From: CAZNNH01 sp964574335
GTDB lineage: Bacteria; Acidobacteriota; Vicinamibacteria; Fen-336
Length of the DNA stretch: 32,140 nt
NCBI GenBank assembly: GCA_964574335.1
Contig: CAZNNH010000061.1
Coordinates: 1-32,140, forward strand
Direction of reading: 5' to 3'
Shown piece after piece: positions 6,999 to 15,145 of this stretch. The first letter of the stretch is position 1, and each line of letters opens with the position of its first letter. A model generated the notes under the pieces. The model had not been told where the DNA came from and searched no databases. It worked only from the letters and a program-made list of their open reading frames with translations. The position numbers and the translations under genes are program-made.

Positions 6999-9462
6999 GC
7001 GCTCCGGGCCGTTCCCTGATCCTACTGCTCACGCTCCTGGCCGGTGCCGCCGTGTGCCAGGCCGACCAGGTGCTCGTCCTCGAGGATGGTCGCCGGATCA
7101 CGGTGACCGCCCTGGTGCGGCGCGGCGACCGGGTGCGGTTCCAGACCGCGTCGGGCCAGGTGTTCGAGGTCCGGGCCGATCAGGTGGTCGAGCCTCCGCT
7201 CTCGACGATCCCCGAAGCGGGGACGGGTGCCGCCGCCGCGCCTGCCGCCGCNNNNNNNNNNNNNNNNNNNNNNNNNNNNNNNNNNNNNNNNNNNNNNNNN
7301 NNNNNNNNNNNNNNNNNNNNNNNNNNNNNNNNNNNNNNNNNNNNNNNNNNNCGCTCTCGACGATCCCCGAAGCGGGGACGGGTGCCGCCGCCGCGCCTGC
7401 CGCCGCCCCTCCCTCGAGCGGTCCGGCGACCCTGGTCCTGACGGACGGACGTCGCATAGAGGTGAGCCGCATGGAGCGGCGAGGCGATCGGGTGCGGTTC
7501 GCCACCCTTCGCGGCGAGGTCTTCGAGGTCCCTGCCGATCAGGTGGCGGAGCCTCCGCTCGAGACCATCCCGGCCGCCGGCCAGGCGCCCGGGGTCTCGG
7601 CGGCACGGGAGCAGACGCTGGTGCTCCGGGACGGCCGACGCCTGCAGGTGCAGCGTCTGGCGCGGCGCGGGGGGCAGGTGATCTTCCAGACCGTCCGTGG
7701 CGAGGGCTTCGCGGTTCCCGAGGACCAGGTGGTCGAGCCTCTGCTGGCGACGATCCCCAGCCTCGACGCGTCGGTGGCGACCGCCGAGGCCGCGCCCGCG
7801 GAGCCGGCCAAGCCGATCCTGCCCGACGTTCCGGTTCGAGAGGCGGGACCGACCGGGCCGGAGGTGGCGGACTTCGTGAGCATCGCCGATCGCTGGAGCA
7901 TCGCCTACCCACCCTACCCCGGTCGCAACGTCGCGGGCCGGGCCATCGACCCCTACAACCAGAATCGCCTCAAGGGGGATCGGCCGGTGATCGGCGACTC
8001 GGTCTTTCTGGTGCTGAACGCGGTGCTCGACACGCCCGTCGAGCGCCGGCGGCTTCCCGTGCCGTCCGGCGTGTCGGCCGCCGGTCCGGGACGGGCGGAG
8101 TTCTTCGGGGATGGCGCCCAGTCGTTCCTGACGCCGCGTCTGTTCGCCGGATTCGAGCTGTTCCAGGGGCAGACCGCCTTCCGGCCCAAGACCTGGGCGA
8201 TCAAGCTGACCGGGGCCTACAACCTGAACTACCTGCGCACACGTGAGGCCAACCTGGTGAACATCGACGTCCGTGAAGGCCAGACCCGCACCACCGACCA
8301 CTTCTCCCTCGAGGAGGCCTACGCCGAGGTGAAGCTGAAGGACCTGTCCCCATACTACGACTCGGTCTCGGTTCGGGCCGGGATCCAGCCCTTGGTGACC
8401 GACTTCCGGGGCTTCGTCTTCAGCGACTCCAACCTGGGCGCCCGCCTGTTCGGCAACCTGGACGAGAACCGCTGGCAGTACAACCTGGCCTACTTCGACC
8501 TGCTGGAGAAGGACACCAACAGCGAGCTCAACACCTTCGACCGGCGCGAGCAGCGGGTGTGGGTGGCCAACCTCTACCGGCAGGATTTCCTGACCCCGGG
8601 CTACGCCGTCCAGGCCAGCTACCACCGGAGCCTGGACCACGCCTCGGAGGACAAGCACTACGACCGGAACGGGTTCCAGGTTCGTCCCGCCCGCATCGGC
8701 AGCCAGCGCCTGCACGATGTCGAGACCAGCTACCTGGGTCTGGCCGGCGACGGGCACGTCGGCCGGCTCAACCTGAGCCACGCCTACTACTACGTCTTCG
8801 GCGAGGACGGGGACAACCCGATCGCCGGGCAGGCGGCCGACGTCCGTGCCCACATGGCGGCGCTGGAGCTGTCGGTCGATCGCGACTGGGCGCGGTTCCG
8901 GACCTCCTTCTTCTTCGCATCGGGAGACTCGGATCCGCTCGACGAGACCGCGACCGGCTTCGATTCCATCTACGACTTCTCCAACTTCGCCGGCGGGGAG
9001 TTCAGCTTCTGGAGCCGCTCGGCGATCCCCCTGACCCAGACCGGCGTCTTCCTGAAGAGCGTGGGCAGCCTGGTCCCCAGCCTCCGCAGCAACAAGTTCG
9101 AGGGGCAAGCCAACCACGTCAACCCGGGGGTGCTGATCTTCGACGGGGCCGTCGACCTGGACCTGACCCCCAAGCTGAAGGCCACCGCCAACGTGAGCTT
9201 CATCCGGTTCCATCACACCGAGCCGCTCGAGGAGCTGCTGTTCCAGCCCGACATCCCCAACAGCGTGGGCCTGGACCTGGGGGCGGGCGTGGTCTTCCGG
9301 CCGGACCTCAACGACAACATCGTGATCACGGGAGGCGTCACCGGGCTTCTCCCGGCGGCTGGCTTCGACGCGCTGTTCAGCTCGACTTGCTCCGTGCCGG
9401 GCTGCGGGGCCGACAGCCGAAGCCTGCTCAACGTCTTCGTCGACGTCCGGCTGGCCTATTGA
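6995..9462 (+). CDS. Outer-membrane beta-barrel protein with three N-terminal repeats (spans assembly gap)
   Basis: It starts at an ATG overlapping the upstream stop and has a Sec signal (about residues 1-23). The gene is interrupted by 100 N at 7252-7351. Removing the N run and one copy of the flanking 55-bp duplication leaves a single frame of 770 residues. After the signal come three related units of about 48 residues (about 25-73, 93-141, 156-203 in the joined protein), each reading roughly LVL-DGRRI-V---RRGD-V-F-T--G--F-V--DQV-EP. These are separated by Ala/Pro linkers and look like small SH3-like beta units. From about residue 270 to the end the protein has alternating amphipathic strands rich in Tyr, Phe, Asn and Asp, as in a porin barrel, ending in an aromatic C-terminal residue (LAY). 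Lying directly before a decaheme cytochrome, it is a good candidate for the sheath protein of a porin-cytochrome conduit, though it is not recognisably MtrB. Confidence 0.82.
7197..7251 (+). repeat. 55-bp duplication, left copy at gap edge
   Basis: These 55 bases are identical to 7352-7406. They end exactly at the first N, as expected for the overlapping end of an assembly contig. Confidence 0.9.
7252..7351. other. 100-N assembly gap of unknown true length
   Basis: Exactly 100 N, the usual placeholder for a gap of unknown size. It is flanked on both sides by the same 55 bases. The two coding halves are out of frame across the N run as written, but in frame if 155 bp (100 N plus one 55-bp copy) are removed. 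Confidence 0.95.
7352..7406 (+). repeat. 55-bp duplication, right copy at gap edge
   Basis: Second copy of the 55-bp sequence found at 7197-7251, starting at the first base after the N run. It encodes the linker after the first N-terminal repeat of the barrel protein. Confidence 0.9.
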
Positions 9463-9492
9463 GGGCCGGCTGTGGAGCGGAGAGCGAGCACC

Positions 9493-12400
9493 ATGGCGAG
9501 TAGCAGGACGAGGGACAGGCTGCTGACCACCGGCACCCTGGGGGTGATGGTGGCGCTCGGGGTCCTCCTGGCCAGGCCACGACCCGGCCGGGCCGACGTC
9601 GATGTGGCCCGGCAGACGCCCAGGCGCGGGATCACCCAGGAAGAGGCCCAGCAGCGCAGCGCCGGGTGCGTCTCCTGCCACACCGAGAGCGACCGCAAGA
9701 CCATGCACGCCTCCGACTCGGTGGTGCTCGGGTGCACCGACTGCCATGGCGGGAATGCCGCGGTCATGAAGCAGGGAGAGCCGGGGGCGCCCAGCTACCG
9801 GGAGGCGCAGCGATCCGCTCACGTGCTGCCCAGGAACAGCGGGCTGTGGCGGAGCTCGGCCAACCCGGAGCGCACCTACACCGCCATCCTCGACGAGGAC
9901 CTGGCCTTCGTGCGCTTCGTCAACCCGGGGGACTTCCGGGCCGCCCCCTTCGCCTGCGGCGGCTGCCACGACGAGGACGTCCAGCACAACCTGAAGAGCA
10001 TGATGACCCACGGCGGGATGCTCTACGGCGCCGCCTTGTACAACAATGGCGTGCTGCCGATGAAGGACCCGATCGTCGGCGAGAGCTATGGCCCCGAGGG
10101 AGCGCCGCGGCGCATCAACAGCAACCCGGCCCCCACCGCCGAGGAGACAAAGGACCGGGGCGTCGTCCCGTTCCTGGTTCCGCTGCCGCGCTGGGAGCTG
10201 AGCCAGACCGGCAACCCGTTCCGGGTCTTCGAGCGGGGCGGACGGCGGCGGGTCGAGGTGGGGCGCCCCGACGTCTTCGCGGAGCCCGGCAAGCCCGACA
10301 AGGGGCTCTCGGAGCGGGGGCCCGGTACCAACCTCCGCACCGACCCGTTGGTGCTGGGCGCTCAGAAGACCCGGCTGCTGGACCCGATGCTCTCCTTCCT
10401 GGGAACCAACGACCAGCCCGGCGACTACCGCTCCAGCGGCTGCACCGCCTGCCACGTGGTCTACGCCAACGATCGCTCGCCCACCCACTCCGGCCCCTAC
10501 GCCGAGTTCGGGAACCGGGGCCGGACCCAGACCGCCGACCCCACCATCCCCAGGGACGAGCCCGGCCACCCGCTCCGCCACGAGCTCACGCGGTCGATCC
10601 CCTCCAGCCAGTGCATGGTCTGCCACATGCACCCCGGCACCAACATGCTCACCACCTACTTTGGCTACACCTGGTGGGACAACGAGCTCGACGGGCAGGT
10701 GATGTACCCGAAGACGCCGCTCCAGCACAGCGCCGCCGAGCGGGACGCCATCCAGAGGCGCAACCCGGAGGGGTCGGCGCTGCGGGGGCTGTGGGGGGAC
10801 CCCGAGTTCCTGGCCAACGTGACCGACCTCAACGGCCGGCTGGAGCGCACCCACTTCGCCGACTTCCACGGCCACGGCTGGATCTACCGCGCGGTCTACA
10901 AGCAGGACCGGAAGGGGCACCTGCTCGACGAGGACGGTGACGTCATCGACGAGGGCGACCCGGACCGGATGGACGAGGCGGTACAGTTGGTCGACATCCA
11001 CGCCGAGCGCGGCATGCACTGCGTGGACTGCCACTTCAAGCAAGACAACCATGGCGACGGCCGCCTCTACAACGAGCCGCGGGCGGCGGTGGAGATCGCC
11101 TGCATCGACTGCCACGGCACCCGGGACGGCACCGCCAACCTGCAGCCTTCGAGCTTCGCCTCGCGGGGCGGCAAGTTCCTCGAGGACCTCAAGACCCCGT
11201 GGGGGCGGCCGCAGTTCGAGCGGACCGGAGACGGCAAGATCATCCAGCGCAGCATGCTGGAGGACAAGCGTGAGTGGATCATCCCCCAGGTCTACGACTC
11301 GCTCGACCAGAACCCCCGCGCAAGGGCCTCGCACGACACCATCCATACCGTGGACAAGGTCACCTGCGACATGTGCCACTCGAGCTGGGCGCCGAGCTGC
11401 TTCGGCTGCCACCTCTCGATGTCGGCGGACCGCAAGAAGCCCAACCTTCACAGCGAGGGCGGCGACAGCCGCAACTGGACCTCGTACAACTTCCAGACCC
11501 TGCGCAACGACATCTACTTCCTGGCCAAGGACGGCCACGTGACCGGCGAGCGCTACGCGCCGGCGCGCTCGGCCTGCGCGGTCCTGGTGTCGTCCCAGAA
11601 CCAGAACCGCGAGTGGCTCTACTCGCAGCAGCAGACCGTGTCCGCCGCCGGCTTCTCGGGGCAGGCGTTCTCCACCTTCATTCCCCACACGGTGCGCAAG
11701 GCGGAGGCCAAGGGCTGCACCGACTGCCACGTCTCCACCGAGAACGACAACAACGCCTGGATGGCCTCGCTGCTGATGCAGGGCACCGGGATGATGAACT
11801 TCATCGGGCGCTTTGCCTATGTCGGGGAAGGTTCGGACGGCTTCGAGGCGGTGCAGGTAACCGAGAAGGAGGAGCCGCAGGCGGTGATCGGAAGCCGGCT
11901 CCACCAGCTCGCCTACCCCGACCGGTACGCGGAGCACCTGGCCCGGGGGAGCCAGCTTCAGACCGCGCGGCATCACGGCGGCGACGTGCGCTCGCTCCAG
12001 CTCCGCGGCGAGTACCTGTTCGCGGCGCAGGGCGAGGGCGGCCTGCGCATCTACGACGTGGCTCAGGTCAACCAGAAGGGGTTCAGCGAGAAGATGGTCT
12101 CGGCGCCCTTCTCGCCGCTCGGCCAGCGGCTCTACGTTGACACGGCGGACGCCACCTACGTGGCGCTGCCGAGCACCATGACCATCGATCTGTCACGCAC
12201 CCAGCTCCCCCAGAACATGGAGCAGCCGGTGCATCCGATCTACGGATATGCCTTCGTGACGGATCGGAAGGAGGGACTGGTGGTGGTCGGGCCTCTGGCC
12301 ACGCTGCTGGACGGCGATCCCCGCAACAACTTCATCGAGCGCGTGGCGACCTTCAACCCGGGAGGCGTCCTGGACGGGGCCAGCTACATGGCCGTGGCCG

Positions 12401-13134
12401 GGACGATCGGCTACGTGACCACGCCCCGGGGGCTGGTGGTGCTGGACCTCGGCGACCCGGTGGCGCCGAAGGTGCTTTATGAGGTGGGCGAGCCGCTCGA
12501 GGAGCCGCACGCGGTGGCGGTGCAGTTCCGGTATGCCTTCGTCCTCGACGAGGGAGGCCTCGAGGTCCTCGACGTCACCGATGTGACCAACCTGGCCAAG
12601 CCCGGCCCGCCGCGGGTGGTGACCGGCGCCTCGGTCCCGATCGAGGACGCCCGTGGCCTCTATCTGGCCCGGACCTACGCCTACGTGGCGGCAGGGAGCC
12701 AGGGACTGGTGATCGTCGACATCGAGAAGCCCGAGGCGCCCAAGCTCGACCAGACGTTCGACGCGGACGGGGCCATCGACGACGCCTGCGACCTGAAGAT
12801 CGGGGCCACCAACGGCTCGATCTTCGGCTACCTGGCGGACGGCCACAACGGCCTGCGGGTGATCGAGCTGATCTCGGCCAACGAGACCCCGGGCGCGTAC
12901 GGGTTCTCCCCGCGGCCGACGCCCCGGCTGGTGGCGAGCTACCACAGCCACGGGAGGGCGGCGGCGGTCTCTCGCGGCATCGACCGGGACCGGGCGGTGG
13001 ACGAGACCGGCCATCAGCTCGCCGTCTTCGGGCGGCGGGGGGCGCATCCGTTGACGCTCGAGGAGCAGCAGCACCTCTACCTCAAGGCCGGGAAGCTCAA
13101 CCCGCAGTCCGAGCCGGAGGCGTCGGAGTTCTGA
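9493..13134 (+). CDS. Large decaheme cytochrome c with C-terminal LVIVD beta-propeller
   Basis: A 1213-residue exported protein. Ten CXXCH heme sites lie in the first 745 residues: CVSCH at about 59, then CTDCH, CGGCH, CTACH, CMVCH, CVDCH, CIDCH, CDMCH, CFGCH and the last CTDCH at about 742. Residues about 826-1130 hold six to seven LVIVD-type repeats (for example GLVVLDLGDPVAPKV, GLVIVDIEKPEAPKL), a fold expected to form a beta-propeller, usually on surface or secreted proteins. The ATG at 9493 is chosen because GGAGAG lies 8 nt upstream and the signal peptide (cleavage near GRA-DV) starts cleanly; GTG at 9472 is an alternative. It follows the barrel gene by 30 nt. Inferred role: terminal extracellular or outer-membrane electron carrier, with the propeller for docking or substrate binding. 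No lipobox is visible. Confidence 0.9.
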   Translation: MASSRTRDRLLTTGTLGVMVALGVLLARPRPGRADVDVARQTPRRGITQEEAQQRSAGCVSCHTESDRKTMHASDSVVLGCTDCHGGNAAVMKQGEPGAPSYREAQRSAHVLPRNSGLWRSSANPERTYTAILDEDLAFVRFVNPGDFRAAPFACGGCHDEDVQHNLKSMMTHGGMLYGAALYNNGVLPMKDPIVGESYGPEGAPRRINSNPAPTAEETKDRGVVPFLVPLPRWELSQTGNPFRVFERGGRRRVEVGRPDVFAEPGKPDKGLSERGPGTNLRTDPLVLGAQKTRLLDPMLSFLGTNDQPGDYRSSGCTACHVVYANDRSPTHSGPYAEFGNRGRTQTADPTIPRDEPGHPLRHELTRSIPSSQCMVCHMHPGTNMLTTYFGYTWWDNELDGQVMYPKTPLQHSAAERDAIQRRNPEGSALRGLWGDPEFLANVTDLNGRLERTHFADFHGHGWIYRAVYKQDRKGHLLDEDGDVIDEGDPDRMDEAVQLVDIHAERGMHCVDCHFKQDNHGDGRLYNEPRAAVEIACIDCHGTRDGTANLQPSSFASRGGKFLEDLKTPWGRPQFERTGDGKIIQRSMLEDKREWIIPQVYDSLDQNPRARASHDTIHTVDKVTCDMCHSSWAPSCFGCHLSMSADRKKPNLHSEGGDSRNWTSYNFQTLRNDIYFLAKDGHVTGERYAPARSACAVLVSSQNQNREWLYSQQQTVSAAGFSGQAFSTFIPHTVRKAEAKGCTDCHVSTENDNNAWMASLLMQGTGMMNFIGRFAYVGEGSDGFEAVQVTEKEEPQAVIGSRLHQLAYPDRYAEHLARGSQLQTARHHGGDVRSLQLRGEYLFAAQGEGGLRIYDVAQVNQKGFSEKMVSAPFSPLGQRLYVDTADATYVALPSTMTIDLSRTQLPQNMEQPVHPIYGYAFVTDRKEGLVVVGPLATLLDGDPRNNFIERVATFNPGGVLDGASYMAVAGTIGYVTTPRGLVVLDLGDPVAPKVLYEVGEPLEEPHAVAVQFRYAFVLDEGGLEVLDVTDVTNLAKPGPPRVVTGASVPIEDARGLYLARTYAYVAAGSQGLVIVDIEKPEAPKLDQTFDADGAIDDACDLKIGATNGSIFGYLADGHNGLRVIELISANETPGAYGFSPRPTPRLVASYHSHGRAAAVSRGIDRDRAVDETGHQLAVFGRRGAHPLTLEEQQHLYLKAGKLNPQSEPEASEF

Positions 13135-13136
13135 GT

Positions 13137-13159
13137 CCCGCCGGGCAGGGGCCGGCGGG
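13137..13159. terminator. Hairpin between convergent genes, candidate bidirectional terminator
   Basis: A perfect 8-bp stem CCCGCCGG/CCGGCGGG with a 7-nt loop, located 2 bp after the decaheme gene stop and 5 bp before the stop of the minus-strand gene. There is no clear T-run on either side, so termination may be imperfect. Confidence 0.45.
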
Positions 13160-13164
13160 GCCCG

Positions 13165-13677
13165 TCACTTCTGCGGCGGCGTCTCGGCCTGCGGGGGGGC
13201 CTCGAACCGGTCGCAGATGCCGTTGCCGTTCGCGTCGATGAAGTACGGGCCGCGGCCCCGTCCATCGTGGGGCCCCAGGCCCCAGCCGCGACCATAGCCA
13301 AGGCCACGACCCTGGCCGGCGCCGGCGCCGCCCCAGCCGGCACCACGTCCGCGACCGATGCCTCGGCTCCAGCCTCTACGGCCGCCCCGACCACGACCCC
13401 AGGCGGGCCCCACGCCCCGCCCGCCCGCCTGCCAGCGGTCGCACACGCCGTCGCCGTCGGCGTCGACGAACCATCCCGGGGCACCGCCTCGTGCCTCGTA
13501 CCAGTCGCAGATGCCGTTCCCGTCGGCGTCGAGGCAGTGCCCGCCATCGGCCGGCGCCGCCTTCTCCACGGACCCGGGCGGTGCGGCCGGCGTAGTCGCC
13601 GCCGTGTCGCCGGCCAGTGCCGGCCCGGCCCATGAGGCTGCCATCAGAGCGGTCGCTACGGCCAGCCCACGTAGCAT
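13165..13677 (-). CDS. Small secreted protein with three EF-hand-like calcium loops
   Basis: A 170-residue protein with a clear Sec signal (cleavage near PALAG-D, about residue 23). Three acidic loops, DADGNGICDWYE, DADGDGVCDRWQ and DANGNGICDRFE, match the D-x-D-x-D/N-G pattern of EF-hand or thrombospondin type 3 calcium sites, each with a Cys in the loop. Between loops 2 and 3 is a segment of about 60 residues rich in Gly, Arg and Trp. The ATG at 13677 has GGGAGG 6 nt upstream, which rules out the longer frame start at 13782. Likely a periplasmic or surface calcium-binding protein; function unknown. It converges on the decaheme gene and lies 184 bp downstream of the paralogous Cys-rich pair, with a sigma54-like sequence upstream. 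Confidence 0.82.
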   Translation of the reverse strand: MLRGLAVATALMAASWAGPALAGDTAATTPAAPPGSVEKAAPADGGHCLDADGNGICDWYEARGGAPGWFVDADGDGVCDRWQAGGRGVGPAWGRGRGGRRGWSRGIGRGRGAGWGGAGAGQGRGLGYGRGWGLGPHDGRGRGPYFIDANGNGICDRFEAPPQAETPPQK

Positions 13678-13734
13678 GTCGTGCCTCCCTTCCTGTGTCC
13701 GGGCGGAGTACCCTCCGCCGGTCACCTTGTGTCC

Positions 13735-13750
13735 TGCAAGGTCGAGGCCA
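13735..13750 (-). promoter_or_regulatory. Sigma54-like promoter upstream of the calcium-loop gene
   Basis: On the minus strand, TGGCCTCGACCTTGCA has the invariant GG and GC at the -24/-12 spacing and the TTGCA element; positions 5-7 of the consensus do not match. Transcription would begin about 45 nt before the ATG at 13677. An NtrC-family activator is encoded at 19132-20526, but a link is only speculation. Confidence 0.35.
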
Positions 13751-13861
13751 GCCGTGGCTCCGGCTTGGACGTGCCGAATCAACGACTTGCAGCAGGCGCA
13801 GTCGGTGTGTGCCGCGGGCCTCGACCAGGCGGTCGAGGGTCTCGACGAGTTGGGCGAAGGC

Positions 13862-14446
13862 TCAGGCAGCGCCTTCGGCCAGGCGGACCAGGAAGTGGCA
13901 CTCCTTGCCGCCGCGCCGCAGCGAGTCGAGGAGGGTGACCTGGGCCTTGCGGCCGGTGCCGCCCTCGAAGATCAGGCCGACGTAGCCGACCGAGCAGTGG
14001 CAGAACGTGGCGGAGAGCGTGGCGGGGCCGTCCTCGACCAGCGGGCACAGGCAGTACCCGTCGGCGACGCGCAGGCCGCGCGGGTTGGAGACGTACTTGA
14101 AGTGCACCAGGCCGCCGTCCCGCCACAGGTTCTCCTGGCCCACGTGCTTCTGGAAGCCGGCCAGCCAGGTGTCGAGGTCGGGCGGGGGATCGGGGGGCGT
14201 GAGCGCGCCGTGCGCCGCCGTGAAGCAGGCGCGGCCGTTTCTCTCCATCACCCGCCGTCTCGTCTCCTCGTCCAGCCGCGCGTCCATCTGGCCCATGAAG
14301 TCGGCCACCCAGGCGCGGGCGAAGCCCATCGTCTGCTCGCAGGCCGAGGGGTCGGCCCTGACCCGCGTCGCGCGCTCGAGGGCCGAGACCGCGGCGCAGC
14401 AGGTGCCGAGGCGAAGCGAGGTCCAAAGGAACTCCTTCCGGTCCAT
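13862..14446 (-). CDS. Cysteine-rich DUF6144-like protein, second of a paralogous pair
   Basis: A 194-residue protein. The N-terminus (MDRKEFLWTSLRLG) is a weak Tat-like or membrane-targeting segment. The C-terminal half carries CLCPL, then FCHCSVGYV-LIFE, then ECHF near the end. This Cys pattern resembles the V4R/ATC-hydrolase-type small-molecule-binding proteins and what I recall as DUF6144. No catalytic role can be named. ATG at 14446 is preferred because GGAGG lies 7 nt upstream; a GTG at 14452 overlaps the upstream stop. It is translationally coupled to its paralogue at 14449-14988. Confidence 0.75.
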   Translation of the reverse strand: MDRKEFLWTSLRLGTCCAAVSALERATRVRADPSACEQTMGFARAWVADFMGQMDARLDEETRRRVMERNGRACFTAAHGALTPPDPPPDLDTWLAGFQKHVGQENLWRDGGLVHFKYVSNPRGLRVADGYCLCPLVEDGPATLSATFCHCSVGYVGLIFEGGTGRKAQVTLLDSLRRGGKECHFLVRLAEGAA

Positions 14447-14448
14447 GG

Positions 14449-14988
14449 TCACGCCTCCAGCCGGACGTCGAAGCGGCAGGCCGTGCCTCCGTGCTTGATG
14501 GTTTCGAGGACCTCGACCGCGACCGGGCTCCCCGAGACGGTCTCGAACATCTCCTTGATCCAGCCCACCGAGCAGTGGCAGTAGGTGGGCGAGAGCGGTG
14601 CGGTCACCTCCGCCACCATCGGGCAGGCGCAGCGGGTGAAGGCTACCCGGATCCGGTTCCCTTCGCGTCTCATCTCGGAGGCGCCGGACCAGCCCGCGAT
14701 GGTCGAGACCAGCTTGTCGACGTCACCCTCGCACCTCTTGGCCGCCGCGATCGCCCCGCCCCGGGCGCAGGAGCGCCCGCGAGCCTCCATCAGCGCGATG
14801 CGGTTCGGCGGCGGGACCTCGGCGTCCAACGACTCCAAGAAGCGGGTGATCCAGCCGAGGGCGAAATCGGCCTTCTCTTCACACGGCGTGAGCGCCGTGG
14901 CGGCCTCCTCCGCGCCATCGCCGGCTTGCAGCCGACCGGCGCCAGCTCCGGCACACAGGAACGTCCCCAGAAACTGCTTCCGGTTCAT
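14449..14988 (-). CDS. Cysteine-rich DUF6144-like protein, first of a paralogous pair
   Basis: A 179-residue protein similar in layout to the following gene: N-terminal MNRKQFLGTFLCAGAGAG, then a helical region with CEEKADFALGW, and a C-terminal CACPM...YCHCSVGWIKEMFE...ACRF block. The shared Cys positions (CxCP, CHC, final C) suggest a metal- or ligand-binding site. It may be exported or membrane-attached, since the first 25 residues are mildly hydrophobic after an Arg-Lys pair, but this is uncertain. The ATG at 14988 has GAGGAG 5 nt upstream, so longer upstream reading is discarded. Function unknown. Confidence 0.75.
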   Translation of the reverse strand: MNRKQFLGTFLCAGAGAGRLQAGDGAEEAATALTPCEEKADFALGWITRFLESLDAEVPPPNRIALMEARGRSCARGGAIAAAKRCEGDVDKLVSTIAGWSGASEMRREGNRIRVAFTRCACPMVAEVTAPLSPTYCHCSVGWIKEMFETVSGSPVAVEVLETIKHGGTACRFDVRLEA

Positions 14989-15006
14989 GGCCACTCCTCG
15001 TGATCG

Positions 15007-15027
15007 GGACACAAGACCATTGTCTCC
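15007..15027. promoter_or_regulatory. Imperfect inverted repeat upstream of the Cys-rich pair
   Basis: GGACACAA and TTGTCTCC (7 of 8 paired) are separated by 5 bp, about 20-40 bp upstream of the ATG at 14988. A possible operator; no other support. Confidence 0.25.
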
Positions 15028-15108
15028 GGGGGGTTGTTGCCCTCCGACGCCGCAAGGATATGCCACCTGGCTGGCCGGCCCCGCCCGCCCAGCCCAGGGC
15101 TGCGGGCC

Positions 15109-15143
15109 GTGTCCCGAAAGTCAAAAGTCTAGACCTGACCCCC
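15109..15143. repeat. REP-like motif starting GTGTCCCGAAAGTCAAAAGT
   Basis: A 35-bp sequence directly after the 3' end of the ALG10-like gene, containing the palindrome GTCTAGAC (15127-15134) and ending in CCTGACCCCC. Sequences of this style are, to my recollection, widespread beside REP-associated (RAYT) transposases in environmental genomes. It shares the GTGTCC beginning with the repeats at 17565-17734 and 23543-23604. Only one copy of this exact sequence is in the window. Confidence 0.4.
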
Positions 15144-15145
15144 AC

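Noticed and set aside
7180..11976. Minus-strand open frame of nearly 1600 codons
   Set aside because: It crosses the N gap and lies opposite the barrel and decaheme genes; the sequence is Val/Gly/His-rich antisense translation typical of high-GC DNA.
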